NCBI GenBank assembly: GCA_008360975.2
Contig: CM039192.1
Span: 13,827,242-13,891,241, forward strand
Direction of reading: 5' to 3'
From: Lichenostomus cassidix
Taxonomy: Eukaryota > Chordata > Aves > Passeriformes > Meliphagidae
DNA: 64,000 nt
Numbering within the stretch: position 1 is the stretch's first letter; each line of letters opens with the position of its first letter. Under the pieces are notes generated by a model that was not told the origin of the DNA, did not search any database, and worked only from the letters and a program-made list of their open reading frames with translations. Below, piece after piece: positions 28,501 to 42,297 of this stretch. Position numbers and translations under genes: made by a program.

Positions 28501-31500
28501 GAACCTGTGTGCTTAAGGGCAATAAAGACTTGACTTGGATCCCAGATATGTTTAAATTTATTATCCAGACTTATACAAAGAGGTGTCTGGAAAGAAATTG
28601 CTTTTATTCTGTTCAGCTCAACCTCAGACTGGATTTGCTTCCTACTAAATCAAAACTTTTATTGACTTAAAATATCAAAATCTGCTTTAGGTTTATTTAG
28701 CAGATCACCACTATTCTGTATACTTATGTTTACAGTTTAGTACACAAAATAAGGAAATATATTAAAACATTTTCAAATTAATGTCTAGCATATTTTGAAT
28801 CTCTTCTGTAGTGTTGTGGTGATCCTCCATCAGATGGTGCTATTAGGATTCAAGATAAATACTTAGCCTGCCTTGGGCTTATGAAAACTGTCAGCTCTTC
28901 ATCCTATTTGTCATTTTCTATTTTAATTTAATTAGTGGAGCTTTATGGGAAGTTTTTATACTGTTCAAACAGTGAAGAAGGCCATGTATGAACATATGGC
29001 AAATGTCAAATTCACTACTGATTTGAAAATATGCCTCTCAACAACTTTTATTAAATGTTGTTGGCAATTTAGTAAGTTTTTGCATTAAGTGTCATGAGTT
29101 ATGTGAAATCCCACCCTGTTCTTATCCAAATCAAGGATTCACACAAGCATTCCTGAAAGCTACTTCTGCTGTTCAGAAACACAGGATATCTGGGTATCCA
29201 GAGTTCTAATTTGGATGTTAATCACCACCAAAGCATTTTTGTATTGGCCTGTCAGCTACCTTTTGGGGTGCTTGTTTGGGGTTTTTTTTCTCCACAGAGA
29301 ATCAAATTTTATGGCGCTGTAGAACTTCTAGGAATATGATCCTAAATTTTTTAGTAATGTAATCAAATGAGTTCTTTTGTTTTCTTCAAGGTTATTGATC
29401 ATAAAAAGTTTGGCTGGGATATGCATATAAGCCCTGGAAATGCAGTGAGAAATAACTCTGCTTCAAAACAGTTTCCAAAATGTCTGTAAATACTTAAATA
29501 TTGGTAGGAGCAGGGACACAGTTGCCAAATTAAACTTTTTACTCTAGACGAATTCTAAAGATTTTTACTTTTAACAATCCATTGCTCAAATTTGCACAGT
29601 GTAAACAGATAAATCTCAAGCAAACATAATTCAGGCTAAGTCTTATTTATGCAGTTCATCCACAGCTACTGCTCTGTACGTTGTTGCTATTGTGTGATGG
29701 AATCCTGGAAAGTTTGTCGTCTTTCTTTTTCCTTTCTTATTACATGGATTTTAAATCCAGCAAATGTTTTTATATTAATCATGATCAGGGCTCTTGATGC
29801 AAATACCTGTGCAAAAAAGGCCATGCAATCCTCCCATTTCAGCCGTCTCTCGGATATTATCAAAGTCTAGGGAATAGTTTCTATGAGGTTCTTGAAAACC
29901 ATGACAGCCATTCTTTAAACTAGTTCTAGCTGCTTCACACTGCATGGAAGTAGTACTTATCTAACACGGTGAGTTGCTAAATAAAAACCAATTTGACCTT
30001 GCAGTTGGTAACTGGACCTTGTTCAAAGAAGTTCACCTAGAAATGCTAAAACACATTTCAAAGTTTCTCATTTAGACAGCTTTGTAATGATTTTCTTTTC
30101 CTCGGGTACTTTTTGGCACAGAAATGTTTTTCTTCTTTCTTATTAGAACATAAAGATACAAAAGACATTGCTTTACAAGATGTGAGCGTTTATGAGCACA
30201 TTTTAATTGGATTTGGTATTGCTTGAGATACTAATTACTGTTACAGCCAGACACTAAATAGTGTTAGAGCTTTTGACTGATTTTTCAGTGATTAAAGGGA
30301 AAAAATCAACATGTTTCTCATGATTTATTCTTGTTTTAGAAAAAAAGGTGAAGAATAGTTCAAACACATTTCAACAGTTCTTAAAACGTTGAAAATTTCA
30401 CACAAGGAGAACAGAAGGTAGCTCTGCAATAGGTCTTAAATTTTATTTCATTCTTGGATCTTCACTTGAGAAATAGTTAAGGCATAATCTAAATCTGAAA
30501 GCAGTAAGGGCAGGAAAATCATAATACATTTGGGGGTTTTATGTGTTGTCTTTACTTTTGTTATTGTTTCTGTCATAATCAGTGACATGAATCATGAGAA
30601 GCACGGTGATGCTGTATGCAACTTTCAGGTCTCTGGCAGACACAGTTCTGTGGAGGTGATTTTTGGCAGCATCCACATTATTATGGGGCAGTGAGTGTCT
30701 TTAGACCTGGCTGCACTGCACGGCTGCACTAATCTGCTGTAAACAGTAGGATTTAAATGGGCCATTAAAAGGCATTTCTGTGATAGTGCACCACCATCAA
30801 AAGAAAATATTTTGATGGTGTTCAGTGCTGTCCTTGCTGGGCAAATTAAAATTCTTGTCTAGAGATCAAGAGGTGTAGCTTAGATTAATATCTTAGAGAA
30901 GGAAGAACATATTATCATCTTCCACAGTCTAATGCCTTTATCTGAGCCAGCAGTTCATGATGCTGTGAACTGCTAAATCCAAGTGACCTTTCCCAGTGAT
31001 ATTCACAGCAACTGGCAAGAATAACAAGTACACACACAAGGCTGCTGTGAAACTCTCCCTTCCTCCCTGTTTATATTATTGCTTCGTTATGTTTAAAGGT
31101 TTCTTGCAAACAGTGGCTGCCACCACTATTGCCCCAGTAACCATCTGATGACTGATACCTCACCACTGGATGCAATTTCTCTGGAGCTGAAAAGACAGAA
31201 AAAAGGCTCTTTGCCCTATTATGGGAAGATGCCCCTTTTCATATTCCTCTGGGATAAGTTCATATTGTATTGCCACAGTGGGCACACTCTATTAATACTT
31301 TATAAAGTCATTCCCTGGGAAGATGTTTTGACAGAATTTCATTCTGCAACTGCTGGTTTAGTTTCAGTTGTATTAATTCATTTCTCTGGGTTCTGGTCCA
31401 TGTGTTTTTTGCTGGATCCATAATAATCAGAGATAATCTTGAGAACAATTGCCACTGAATCAGCAAGTCTGCTCTTAGATAAAATCATATAGCTTCTCAA

Positions 31501-31980
31501 AACCCTCTATCCTTGGCTGAAATTGATTCATATGAATTAGTGGTATTTTTTTTTTTTGTACAGTGAATATTGCTTGTATTTAGCTTCTCTGCTTATTTAG
31601 ATGGAAAAGTGAATTAACAGTGTGATTTTTTAAAATGGGATTAGGTATTCCAGTTTGGTGAATGCTGATATCTATTTCATTCATGCTCCACTTACGCTCT
31701 TTGCAGGATGAAGCAATTCAGAAATGCTTTATTAATATGACACTGCTTCCGTGCCAGTGTTTGGCAATATCATCAGTGATTACTTGGTCTGTCTGGCTTT
31801 TATAGGAATTTACATAAAGCAGAAAACTTTATTATTACACTAACCTGAGTAAATTCAATTATTTTGATATTTGTAATATTGTTTCTGTGCAGGCTTTCTA
31901 AACAAAGAGTCTGATATTCTCATGGTTTTAGAGCTAAGATGTCTTGTGAAAATTAAAACCTTGCTAGATGACTTTTGTTA
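13521..31980. other. AT-rich non-coding host DNA with simple repeats
   Basis: No gene is recognised in this 18-kb block. It holds T/TTTG-rich low complexity at 14039-14096, a short (GGA)n run at 14336-14353, and a TTG/T-rich run at 26196-26240. The 152-codon minus-strand frame at 17325-17783 and other frames of 60-110 codons show no recognisable domain and have no matching splice or promoter context. No tRNA or other RNA gene was seen. Confidence 0.55.
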
Positions 31981-32490
31981 TTAATTTATAGAGACTGTTA
32001 TTAAAACAATTTCAGCAGGTGATAAGCCAGCAGTAACACAAAACACTTGCCAGTTGTTAGGCTCAAGCCTTCTGAATTGTGTAGCTACTCCGGTCGCATC
32101 TGAAGGAGTGGTGACCACAAAGATGTATTTTCCTCCAAGCATTCTGCCAAATTGTCTGTGGGTTTGATTGCTGTGTCTTACTGCTCTTTCCATGGGAAAG
32201 CCTGACAGCTGGAGAGTGGAACCTGATGTAATCTGTGCAGTCACAAAGCTGTGATCTCCTGATAAGGCACCAAAAGTGTATGAAATTAACCCTGAGCCCA
32301 AGCACTGCTCTTGGTGCTTGCCTGACTATGCCAATCCAGTAGCTTATCCAGTATTTCCCCCTGGAACTGAGAGATGGCTTTGTAATCCGAGTTGTGAATT
32401 GGCAGTCTGGCATTCAGGCTCAGAAGGAAAAGCCATCATCATTGCTTTCTCTTCCTGGTTTGCCATCACAAATGTATTAAAGTCAAAGTG
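31981..32490 (-). pseudogene. Decayed coding-like segment, parent gene not recognised
   Basis: In one minus-strand frame, 170 codons run from 32490 to a TAA at 31981 with only two internal stops: TAA at 32346-32344 and TAG at 32328-32326. In DNA this AT-rich far more stops would be expected by chance. The 106 codons downstream of the second stop are fully open and have protein-like composition (for example QLSGFPMERAV and RRLEPNNWQVF). I do not recognise the parent protein. A processed pseudogene, a decayed exon or an old transposon-derived frame are all possible. No poly(A) tail or flanking duplication is evident. An overlapping frame (32413-32063) contains IVRQAP, which looks like an immunoglobulin framework, but it is in a different frame and is probably coincidence. 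Confidence 0.4.
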
Positions 32491-35400
32491 CTAAAAGTGC
32501 AGCCTGTTGATACTGGTGCAGTAATATCTTACTATGGGATGTTATAATGTAGGGACTTTTATTCACAGACATAAGCAAAGTAGTGGTAAAAATTCCATTT
32601 TCCATTCCAGTCTGTCTGACTTTTTGACCATTAGTGAGCTATAAGAATCAAAAATTTGGAATAACTTCCAGTTCTCACTCTCTTTTTCATCCTATAACTA
32701 TACTGAAAAAAATTACCTGTGTTTCAAGGTCCAAACTTGAGGGAAAAAGTTACCACAAGATAGTGTTTTGTTTTTTGAAGAAAAACCCCAATACAATCCA
32801 TTGAACTTCAATAGCATTTTACTTCTTTCAATATATCTTTGATGATGGTATTTTCATACATCCTCTCTCCATTTCTGAACTAAAATGTGTAGGGGTAAAC
32901 CACTAAAAGTATGGGTCAGTGCTTATTCTGAATTTAGACTTTTGAAATTCCATAATGTGTTGAATTTAATAGAATTTTTGGTTTAGCTAGTGTAATATTT
33001 TGGGAAAAAATGCACAGATGAATATGTAAGTTTCACTAATCTGTATTTTTAGTCCTTCAAGACAGGATTTTACCTGCAACTATTTAAAATTTGAATGTTG
33101 TCCATTTGTGCATTGTTGTAAGCTGCACACTTCTGAAAATGCAGCAAATCCTTATGAGAAACATTTTCTCAAGCTTGCCCAAGGAGTTAGAATAATGGCT
33201 GCAGCTGAAGGAGACACTCATGTGTTTAATAGATATGATATTTTGGTATAATTCTGAGGGTATGTGCCAGACTCTAAAGCCACATGAAATGTAATGCTCT
33301 TATTTTTGTTAACTCCTGCAATTCCCAGTAAACTTCTCTGTACTTTTAATGAAGGTGATAATTTATATGTCAGTATCTTTCAGACAAAAAGTATTCTCTG
33401 GGGTGTGCTGAACTTGAAAGAAATCTTCCCTGCTCTGTGCTGACAGACTTTTCTATTCATCAAGACAGTCTGACAGGGGTGACCCATCAGAACAAGAACT
33501 GGTCACATTCACTTTTTGCTGAATATCTCATAGAGTGTCATTTCAGTCAAGCTGGGACAAATCCCTTAGGAAATAAAGAAAGCTACCATAAAAATCTGTA
33601 TGGGAATAATTTTTTATTTTGATACTGAGTTGGTTCTGAGATCATCTGACCTTGTTTCAGAATTTGTCACTTGTTTGAGAAGTGTCATATTGTTAATCCC
33701 TCATGTTCTGAAATGGGGGCAAAGTTGGAAATGCAGGAGTCCTGCTCAGTCAGTCCCTGGCAGCAGCTGCAGGTGGTGGCTGGAATAGTGGTGGTAGGGA
33801 TGGCAGGGTGTGTTGGGTGGTCAATATCAACAGTGTCTGAGCTCAGTTAGGCTGAATTCAGACTCCATTGAGGGAAAGGGAATATGGAACTTTAAAACAG
33901 GTGATTTTTGAGCAAAGTGTTTGTTTATATTGAAGTTTCAAATAGTAAAAATCCTATGACTCTCAAGCATACATTGCTTTTTGGTTTGCTTCCTCCCCCA
34001 CTCTGGTACCAGCTGTTTATTTTAATTTTCTTTTTTTTCTTTGGTCTGTTGACCTTGTTAACACTAAATAAAGCCTTTCTAACTGTTTTTGAAATTTTTG
34101 AAAAATTATTCAGAGGAAAGGAGACTGGAGCCTAAAAACCTTTGGTTTCCCCTTAAAAAGGGAAACACCTTTATGTGTTATCATTGATCTAGTAAGAAGT
34201 CATTAAGCTTTCAAGTATCCCTTATCTACATAACATATTTTAGAAATAAATGCCTTGTTGGTAAATTGCAATTAGACTGTGCTGTTTTTAAATTGACTGA
34301 CAGAAACTTGCTCTGTATTAAAGGTAGAGATAAATGAAGGCAAACAGACTGCATTAATGGCAGTTCAGGGTTTTGTGCAAGGTATTTTTTCTGTGAAAAC
34401 CTACTTTGGACTATGAGCAAGATCCACAGATTTTGTCAGTGGCATTGACTGTATTGTGGGTTTGTTAATTTAAGCCAGGTGAGGTGGCTGTGTTTGGCCC
34501 TGGGGTGGAATGCAAGACACTGGATGGAATCCAAGTGTCCAGGGCTGCTGCTGTCTGTCCTACTGAGCTCTAAATTGGAGATAAGAGCAGGGATGAAGGC
34601 AGGAAAGTTCTGGCACAATGACAAAACTGGGACTGAAAGTGTGCATCTACCTCAATGAAGACACCAAGCAGTAAGTGTGTCTTTTCTGGATGAATCAGAT
34701 ATTGTAAAGAATTTAATAAAAGTTGATAGCATAAGCAGAAGTATGAGCTGAGTCCAATATAAAAGTAATGATCAGTTAAAACTGCTTCCATGTCGAATGA
34801 CAGTGAAATGTGAAGTGCATGATTTAGCTTTATGTTCACACAGAGTGCATAGCTGTACCCTGGAGAGGTACAAACCTGGCTGGAATTCCAAGGTGATAGA
34901 CCACGGAAAGCCTGCAGGATGTGAGTTGGGAAGAAGGGTGGCCTGTGTGCTGGCTCTTTAATAACTGCATTAATAGTTACTTTAGTTTGAATTCTTTCTT
35001 AATTTCTTCTTAGTTCATTTCAAGAACTAAGAAATTATTTTCTTAGTTTCTTCACAGGACACTAAGAAACTTGGTGTCATGATTAGGATACTCACTTGCT
35101 ACTGGAAATGGACAGTTGTATTAGCACAGCTGTTCCCAGGCTGTGGCAAGGGCTTTATCCTTACAGAATTTCAGTTTGGTTTGGGAGTTTGAATATGAAT
35201 TGAGAGTAAGGTGTCAAATGCAGGAAGCTTTTCTGGGAATTTGCTAAAATAGCAGATTAAGAAAAGGTTTGATGAATTTTGCTGTGGTGGAATTGACCTT
35301 TTTACTTAGGTGGGTAGCTGAGTAGTCTAAGCACCAGTGGCAGTCTGCACACTGCATGCTTCCAATGATCCAACACCACGGAATCGGGGGAAAAGAAATC

Positions 35401-38400
35401 ATGCCAAAGTACCTGAGTCTGTTCCCAAAACCCTCACAGATCTGCAGTGGAAACCAGCCATGATGGGGGCAGAGGAAATGAAAAGCGCTTCAGTAATAGA
35501 AATTTAATTACCTTGAATTTTCCTCATAAACAGATCAGAAGTAGACCACACCTCAGTGTACATACTGGTCTCCAAATATCTTTATATAGCAAATATTTTA
35601 ATTCTTTTTATTCCCAGGGAATTGTAAATTATCAGACTATTTTTTTCCTTTGTGAAAATATTGAGAGGTAGGCTTTAGAACTTGGGGACTTTCTGCTCTT
35701 TAATACTAATTAAATGCTCTGTTTCATCACACATATCCTGAATTATTTAGATTGCACATTTAGGTATCTTTAGATATATAGTACTCATGTATTAATTTGT
35801 TAGGAACTTTTTTTTTTTTAAATTTGCTTGTAAATCGCAGTATACACCCACAATTATGAATATATGTACATCTAAATGAGTCAGGCAAAGTTGTCTTCAT
35901 GTAGTAATAAAAGCTATTCAATTCCATTCCATATTCTGATCTATAACATGAGATTGATTCATCTGTACCATATTCTATGCTTAGTATTATCCCTGTGACT
36001 AAATAAGTTATCAGATTTTTAATTATCTGCAATATTATGTGAGTTAGGAAAGATGCTCCTCAGCATATAGAACTACTGCAGTCCTCAATCAATAAGTCAT
36101 TCCATATATGATGATGTGAATAGTTTTATTTCTGTAAAGAGTTTAAATTCTGTTTCGGCTGTTCATTTTACTGTACATTTGCCTAAGCTTTTTTCTTTCA
36201 AATTTGAACTTCTAATTTAAGTTTCTTAAGTGCCCCACCCCAGTTTTCCTTCAGAGTATGTTTGAAATATGATCAATCTCAACTGCGTATGCTGGTAAAA
36301 ATTCGCTGCAGATAAATCAAAGTCTGGGTTTGCAAAGGAGAATAGTATTCTGTTATCAAATAAATCACACAGTTTATGAGTCTTTTTACTATACTGCCAG
36401 AAGTTATTTACTGAGTGATCATGAGACACAGATGGTATTTCACTGATAGACACCTGAACAGGTCAAATACTTCAATGCGTAACTACAGCACAAACAAGAA
36501 CATGTGAATGCCAAATCTAATATTTCTTTGGTATTTCTTACATAAATAGAGCTGTTTATATTTGCTTCAAGATTAATACTTCTTGGTATTTATATAGATT
36601 ATAACTGAATATGCAGTTGCACTTGCATTCAGAAGAGTTCCACAAATGTTTTGTTATGAAGCCAGTCGGGGTCACTGTTGGTTTGATGCTGACTGTCGTG
36701 AATGGCTCTTCTCCCTTTTCAGGGTTTGCACAAGGAAGCGCAAAGGAAGGCACTGAACAGCTGGATAACACTCAAACCCATTTGTTAATAAACACCCCAA
36801 TACTGCTGTCAGGGATGTTGTTGAAATGAAGTCTCATGATTCAGCAAAACCTCCTCCATGCTAAGTACAAAAATAAACATCTTAGGTGAGTACATAAAGT
36901 TGCAATATTTCTCTTAAGATATCATGGAAATTAGTTACCATTGGAGTTTCATATCCATGACTTCAGTAACCACAGCTGTGATGGATTTGAGTAATTCAGT
37001 GACTGTTACATCCAAGTTTTCATTCATTGTCACACTGTTCAGGGTGCTGTCACCCTGCTTGGTTTATTTTCAGTCTAGTAAGATGATATAAATTCCTATC
37101 TACATAAGAGAGGGTTCACAGGTGGCTTGAAAAGGATGTGTGTTTTCCTTTGGTGATGGAGCAGAAAGACTCATTACTTCAAAGTGACAGAGGCAGAAAT
37201 TAAAGTAGTCTAGATCAGCAATGATGATACTCGTGGCCTGGAAGATTTTCAGCTGCATGCTGGAGGTCAGATCCACAAAGGACTAAAATAATCCCATTAA
37301 TTTAAGGAAATGCTGCGAGAGGGCAAAGAACCATTTTAGACCACTCTGCTTTGACTTGCTTTGTACTTACTGCTGTTTAAGACACAAACTAGTATGTTTT
37401 ATAAACATTTTTTGATGCTCACTTAAAATAATCTGCAGAACCCTGCAAAACTATACCATGACTTACTAGCAGCAATGTATCTTGGTTCACATTTATGTAA
37501 AGAAATATTTCAGTTTGTGCCAATTTGCCATAAATGGATGAAACAAAAGAATAATGCTTAGCAATAAAGCAGAATGAAATGGATTTATGAACCTTTGCTA
37601 GTAAATTTTAGGATAACTCCTCTGAGTTTCTCATGAATAGCACTCAGTGAAGTATATGCAAATAGTCAATATTTCTGGTGAGGCAGGCATGTTTACTGAT
37701 CTAGATCTTTGTAGATTTTGACAAACTGTCCCTAAAAGAATAAAAATAAAAATGTAAGAATCCTCCAATAAATGCATCCGTTTTTTAAGCATGAATTGCT
37801 TAGCTTTCACATTTCAGAGCAACTCTTAATTTGAAACTGTTGTTTTATTATGCAGCATACAGAAATACTAAAAATTGATCACATTCAGAAGGAACATTTG
37901 TTTGGTACTGGCGATTTTGATATGTTTGAAAAGCTAATGAACTGGGAAGTGTTGACTTTATGTTCAAAATGGTTTTTGAGTACCCTGTCATGTAAAAACA
38001 ACTTTAATTTTATATTACTTCCACTGCTTCCCAAAGAAGCCAAAATATTCTTACAGAGCCATTTCTCAGGATATTCAGCATACCAGGAAACAGATCATCT
38101 TATTACTGGCGAAGAAAACCAGTGGGTTTTCTTCTATTATTTATAGAGCATTTAATATAATGCAAAGAGTGATCACTTCTTTCAAAAGGCCATTTTATCA
38201 GGCATTTAATATCCAATACATGTCTGTACTAGGAAAATGTGATTATTTTAACCTAAACATGTTTGTGATACATTCATATATTTATATTTTAACTGTTATT
38301 AAATAACCAATAAGGCAGAGAAAGAAATACTCTGACCTAGCACTGTGTGTGCAAAAATGCTATTTCAGCCTCAGAACTGAGACTGGAGTATTTCCTGATG

Positions 38401-40149
38401 CTTGGTCCTATGAATTGCTAGAGGATGTGAACATGGATGTGTAATCTATTCAAATAGATATCGCAATGGGGCTTGTCTTCAGGAGTGGCAGCACTTCAGC
38501 TCTGAAACAGATGCTTACAGACTAATGCTATTCCACTTCAGGTATTCCTGAGAGTACTCCTCAAGCAATTATAAACCCAGTTTCAAATAATAACCAGAAG
38601 GTTTCTATTTTTACCTTTTTCAACATTATTTTGATCACATAATGCAGCATAGACTAGACTAGACGCTAATTGCAAGTACTTACCTGACTTTCCATGGAGC
38701 TCCTTATCATCTAATCATCAGCTAAAACCTTTTCTCCCTGGGCATCTGGTCCCAAGAGTGATCAAACCTTTGGATTTCCTGACTCAAAATACAGCCAATT
38801 CATTTCTAGGCTGTCTGCTCTGTTAATAAACCACCAGGACAGACATTATTTCATTCTTCATGGATGAAGGAGCAGACTGAACTGCAAGGCAAGAGATGAA
38901 TGAGGAATGGAGAACAGAACTAGAACAGACAATCCTGGCAGTATGCCGCAGAAAAGAGTGATCTGTCAGAAAGGATGCTGTTAGAGTGGACTTGTAGTGG
39001 AAAAGTTTTTAAAAATGTTCTTCTTCTCACAGAAATCAAGTTATATTCAAAATGTTGGTTGGATCTATGTCAAGTAGACTTTGCAAGCCAGTTCTGTCTC
39101 TGACCTGCAGGATTCCCACAAAAGAAGCATTCCCCATTTTATTTTCACAGAGTCCACTGTAATTAGACAACTTGCTTTTACTTTTCATCTGCTCCATATT
39201 ACTTAATGTGTCTGATTTTCTCTATGTATTTTTCTCTTTGTACTTGTACTGATTACCAGCATTTTCTTTCATTCATGTAGCAGCAATTTAATCTGCCCAT
39301 TCCTAAGGAAAACCACACAAATTTCAAAGAAGCAATCCAAGCAGGCTACACAGTACAAGTACCAGATTGATTGGAATATTTCAGTCTAGCATGTCAGGAA
39401 AATGTGGTGGCTAGCAGTACCTTAAAATGAAGTAACAGAGAATAATGAATGAACTATGACTCAATGAATTCTAGAAGAAAAAAAAGTTGAAGCTTGAGAG
39501 GTAATGCAGTGATGCTCAAATGTCATATGTGTCATAAAACTGCTGAAAAATGAGAAGCTTAGAGATGAAGCTCTAAAAAAAAATCTGTAAGACAATAGTT
39601 TAGGTTACTTTTCTGACTCTTCATTCATTGGAAGAGGAGGAGACGAGTAAGAAATTACATTTGTCATAAGAAATGTAAACATAAGCCTACAGTTTTCTTA
39701 AAAAACCCAAAACACAAACGGTGTGTGGGTGTGAATTACTGAGACAGGTTTTGTATTTAATTTACGCAGTAATTACAGCTGACAGGTCCCTCTTCTCATT
39801 TACTTCCTGGATGGTTCTCCTTTGTGTCTCCTTATCTGCTTCTCTCTTTCCAGAAAATTTCAAATTTTGAGGTAAATAGAGACAATAAGCAAGAATCCTG
39901 CTGCAGAATTAAGCATCATTAGGTGTGATTGTTGCAGCAGCTTCACGCCGAAGATTCCAGTTAGCATTGTATAAATGTTGAATGATAATCAAGGTCAGGT
40001 ATAGACTGTCAGGACTAGAGCTGTAATAAATGCAGAGGATCAGAAAATTGCTTCATAACAAAAAGATATATGGCCTTGTTCCAAACCCAAATTCATACCA
40101 CCAGCTAATTAGAAGAAGGTATTTCAAGAGCATTTGCAATATGCCACAA

Positions 40150-40665
40150 TTATTGAATGCAAAGTGACATGTTTGCAATGATCTCATTATTTTTCTGTGT
40201 ATTCAGATTTGATAATATACACACTTCTCTGTAAACGTCTATACTACTTCTAAACTTTCCTGTTTTTTTTTTTTTCTCTAAAAGTTTGCAGTTTTTCTGT
40301 GTTGGACAATTTTTTTTTCTTATATAGTGAAAACTTTTTTGTGGAAACAGAGGATGCTGAGCCACAAGGGCCACAAAAGATGGAACTTTGGTCAAGACAA
40401 GCAAATTCTGACCTGCTGAATGTAATTTCTTAACAAGTTGTGGGTCTTTCTGTGTCTGAAGCATTGTGTGGGTGGTAGGAAGATGAACCGTATCTACATC
40501 TGGAAAAGTTAATTTACCAGACACAGTGAACTTGATGGAATTAGTCTGAAGTGAGGGAAAACCATTGCAAATAGTTTTAAGTCCAGGCATCAGTAATGCA
40601 ATGACTGGAAAATATCTTAAGTGGAAATATAAAAAGCACATTGGAGACGGAAGTTGCTTTTTCAA
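40150..40665 (-). other. Unrecognised 171-codon open frame
   Basis: This frame opens with ATG and ends in a stop after 171 codons, which is long for DNA of this composition. The predicted product starts with a moderately hydrophobic segment (residues about 10-28) and ends in a lysine/asparagine-rich part. Two poly-T tracts on the plus strand encode its KKKK and KN-rich stretches, so part of the openness comes from low complexity. I see no domain, no splice context and no CpG-rich promoter. It is more likely a chance frame than a gene. Confidence 0.15.
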
Positions 40666-42255
40666 ACAGATTAAGAATTGAATTCTCAGTTATTGGTGTG
40701 AGTTTAATGTTACAACTCCTGATAGTCTAAGTCTCAGGGACATCAAACCAGTTTCTCAGAGCTTTGCCACTTACAGAACATGCAGCAGGTACCAAGGTGA
40801 ATAAATTCTACCTGATTACAAATTTACTGTGGCAAAAGAGGAAGGGTATCTCAACAAAGCGAAATGGAGCTCTTTTTGAAGGTTCTTTGTACATTTTCCT
40901 CTCTAATTTCTCCACAAAATTCATTTTAATTTGCATGTCTGATGATCACATGTATCTAGAATAGTTATCCACAGGCTACAAACAGAAAGTAGAAGGTACC
41001 CTCAGCTGACAGGAGGAACACTGCTGTGCCAACCCCTTAACTTCCTCTGCTAACTTGTGCATTAGAGGGAAAATGAGTGTAAATTTACTCCACTGACACT
41101 GTTGAATGAGCTGAGTCTTCGTGCAAAGAATCATGAGCCAGCATTCAAGTTATGCTCAAGGTCAATTCATTTACATTTGCTAATTAAAAAAAGGCATATT
41201 GAAATGCTGTGAATCTTGAGGAGGATGTATGAAAGCTCATTTATCAGGCTATTATGACGAATATTTTAAGCTATTAATGACTTTCCTTCAGACATGCTCA
41301 TGCACTCGCCCTTCATATCCTCTAAAATTTCTCTACCTTGTAAGTGTGACTCTCTTATGAAAAACACTGCTTAAAATTCCATGGTCAACATGTGGATATT
41401 CAGTTCGCTGGTGTTCCCATAGGAATCTTTAGATATAATGCATCATTATTTAATCTCTTACATAAGCTTAGGTTAGGTGGTCCAAGTGTTTCTTTTTAGT
41501 ATTTTATTCAGTTAACCATATTCTTCAAAGATTTAGGCACAAAAGGAATAATGTCTTCTTTTTCCTTTTCTTTTTTACAAGGATACATGATGGAATATGG
41601 GTCTGAAGTACTTAAATTTTCTGCACCTTTTCCTTTTAAAATCTCCTCCACTACTGAGACATAGGAGCTATGTGGGGAAAGGAATCACAATTTGCACTTA
41701 TAGCAAACTTAAAGTCCTCTGAAAGTGAGTGGATATTAGCTCTTTCCCTAAACTTTGAAATCTCAGTGGTTATACTGCTCATCATTACTGTGTTCTTTTA
41801 AAAGAAATAGGTTATTAGAATATGTTAATATTTTGTGGGTTCACAGATGGCAAAGGAATGTCTCAGCTGGAGTCCAGAATGTCCATTTTTCTTGAGCAAT
41901 CTGTATGGCTTGACTTCAGGGACTCTCTTACCTCACTAGAAGCATCAGTTTCCTGTGCCAAGGACTTCCCTGAACCATGATGAGAAAAATTTAATTCTCA
42001 TCCTCAAGAAAATGATTTCTGAAAATCCTTTGCTGAGTTGTTGGGACGAAACTGAGTTTTGAGTTTAGAGCCCTAATGGGGACAGAATGGCATTTAAAAT
42101 GTGATAAGGGCAAGTCCATTTATGCTGATAGTTATCTTTCTCCCAGGAACAAAAGTCATCATTTTTCACAAGTCTGGCCATCAGCCCTGACCTGCCAGAG
42201 CCAGCAGCCTCTTGTAGCTGCCTCTGGAACCAAGCACTGGCATCTCACAGTCAGG

Positions 42256-42297
42256 AGGAGAGCAGTGGAAGGGATGAGGAGAGCAGTGGAAGGGATG
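42256..42297 (+). repeat. Perfect 21-bp tandem duplication
   Basis: The unit aggagagcagtggaagggatg occurs twice head to tail with no mismatch (42256-42276 and 42277-42297). The length is a multiple of three, and the overlapping plus-strand frame stays open across it, but no gene is recognised. The identity of the two units indicates a recent duplication. Confidence 0.9.

Noticed and set aside
32063..32413. Immunoglobulin V-like 'IVRQAP' string
   Set aside because: It is in a different frame from the better-supported coding-like frame. No conserved cysteines, tryptophan spacing or framework 3 follow.
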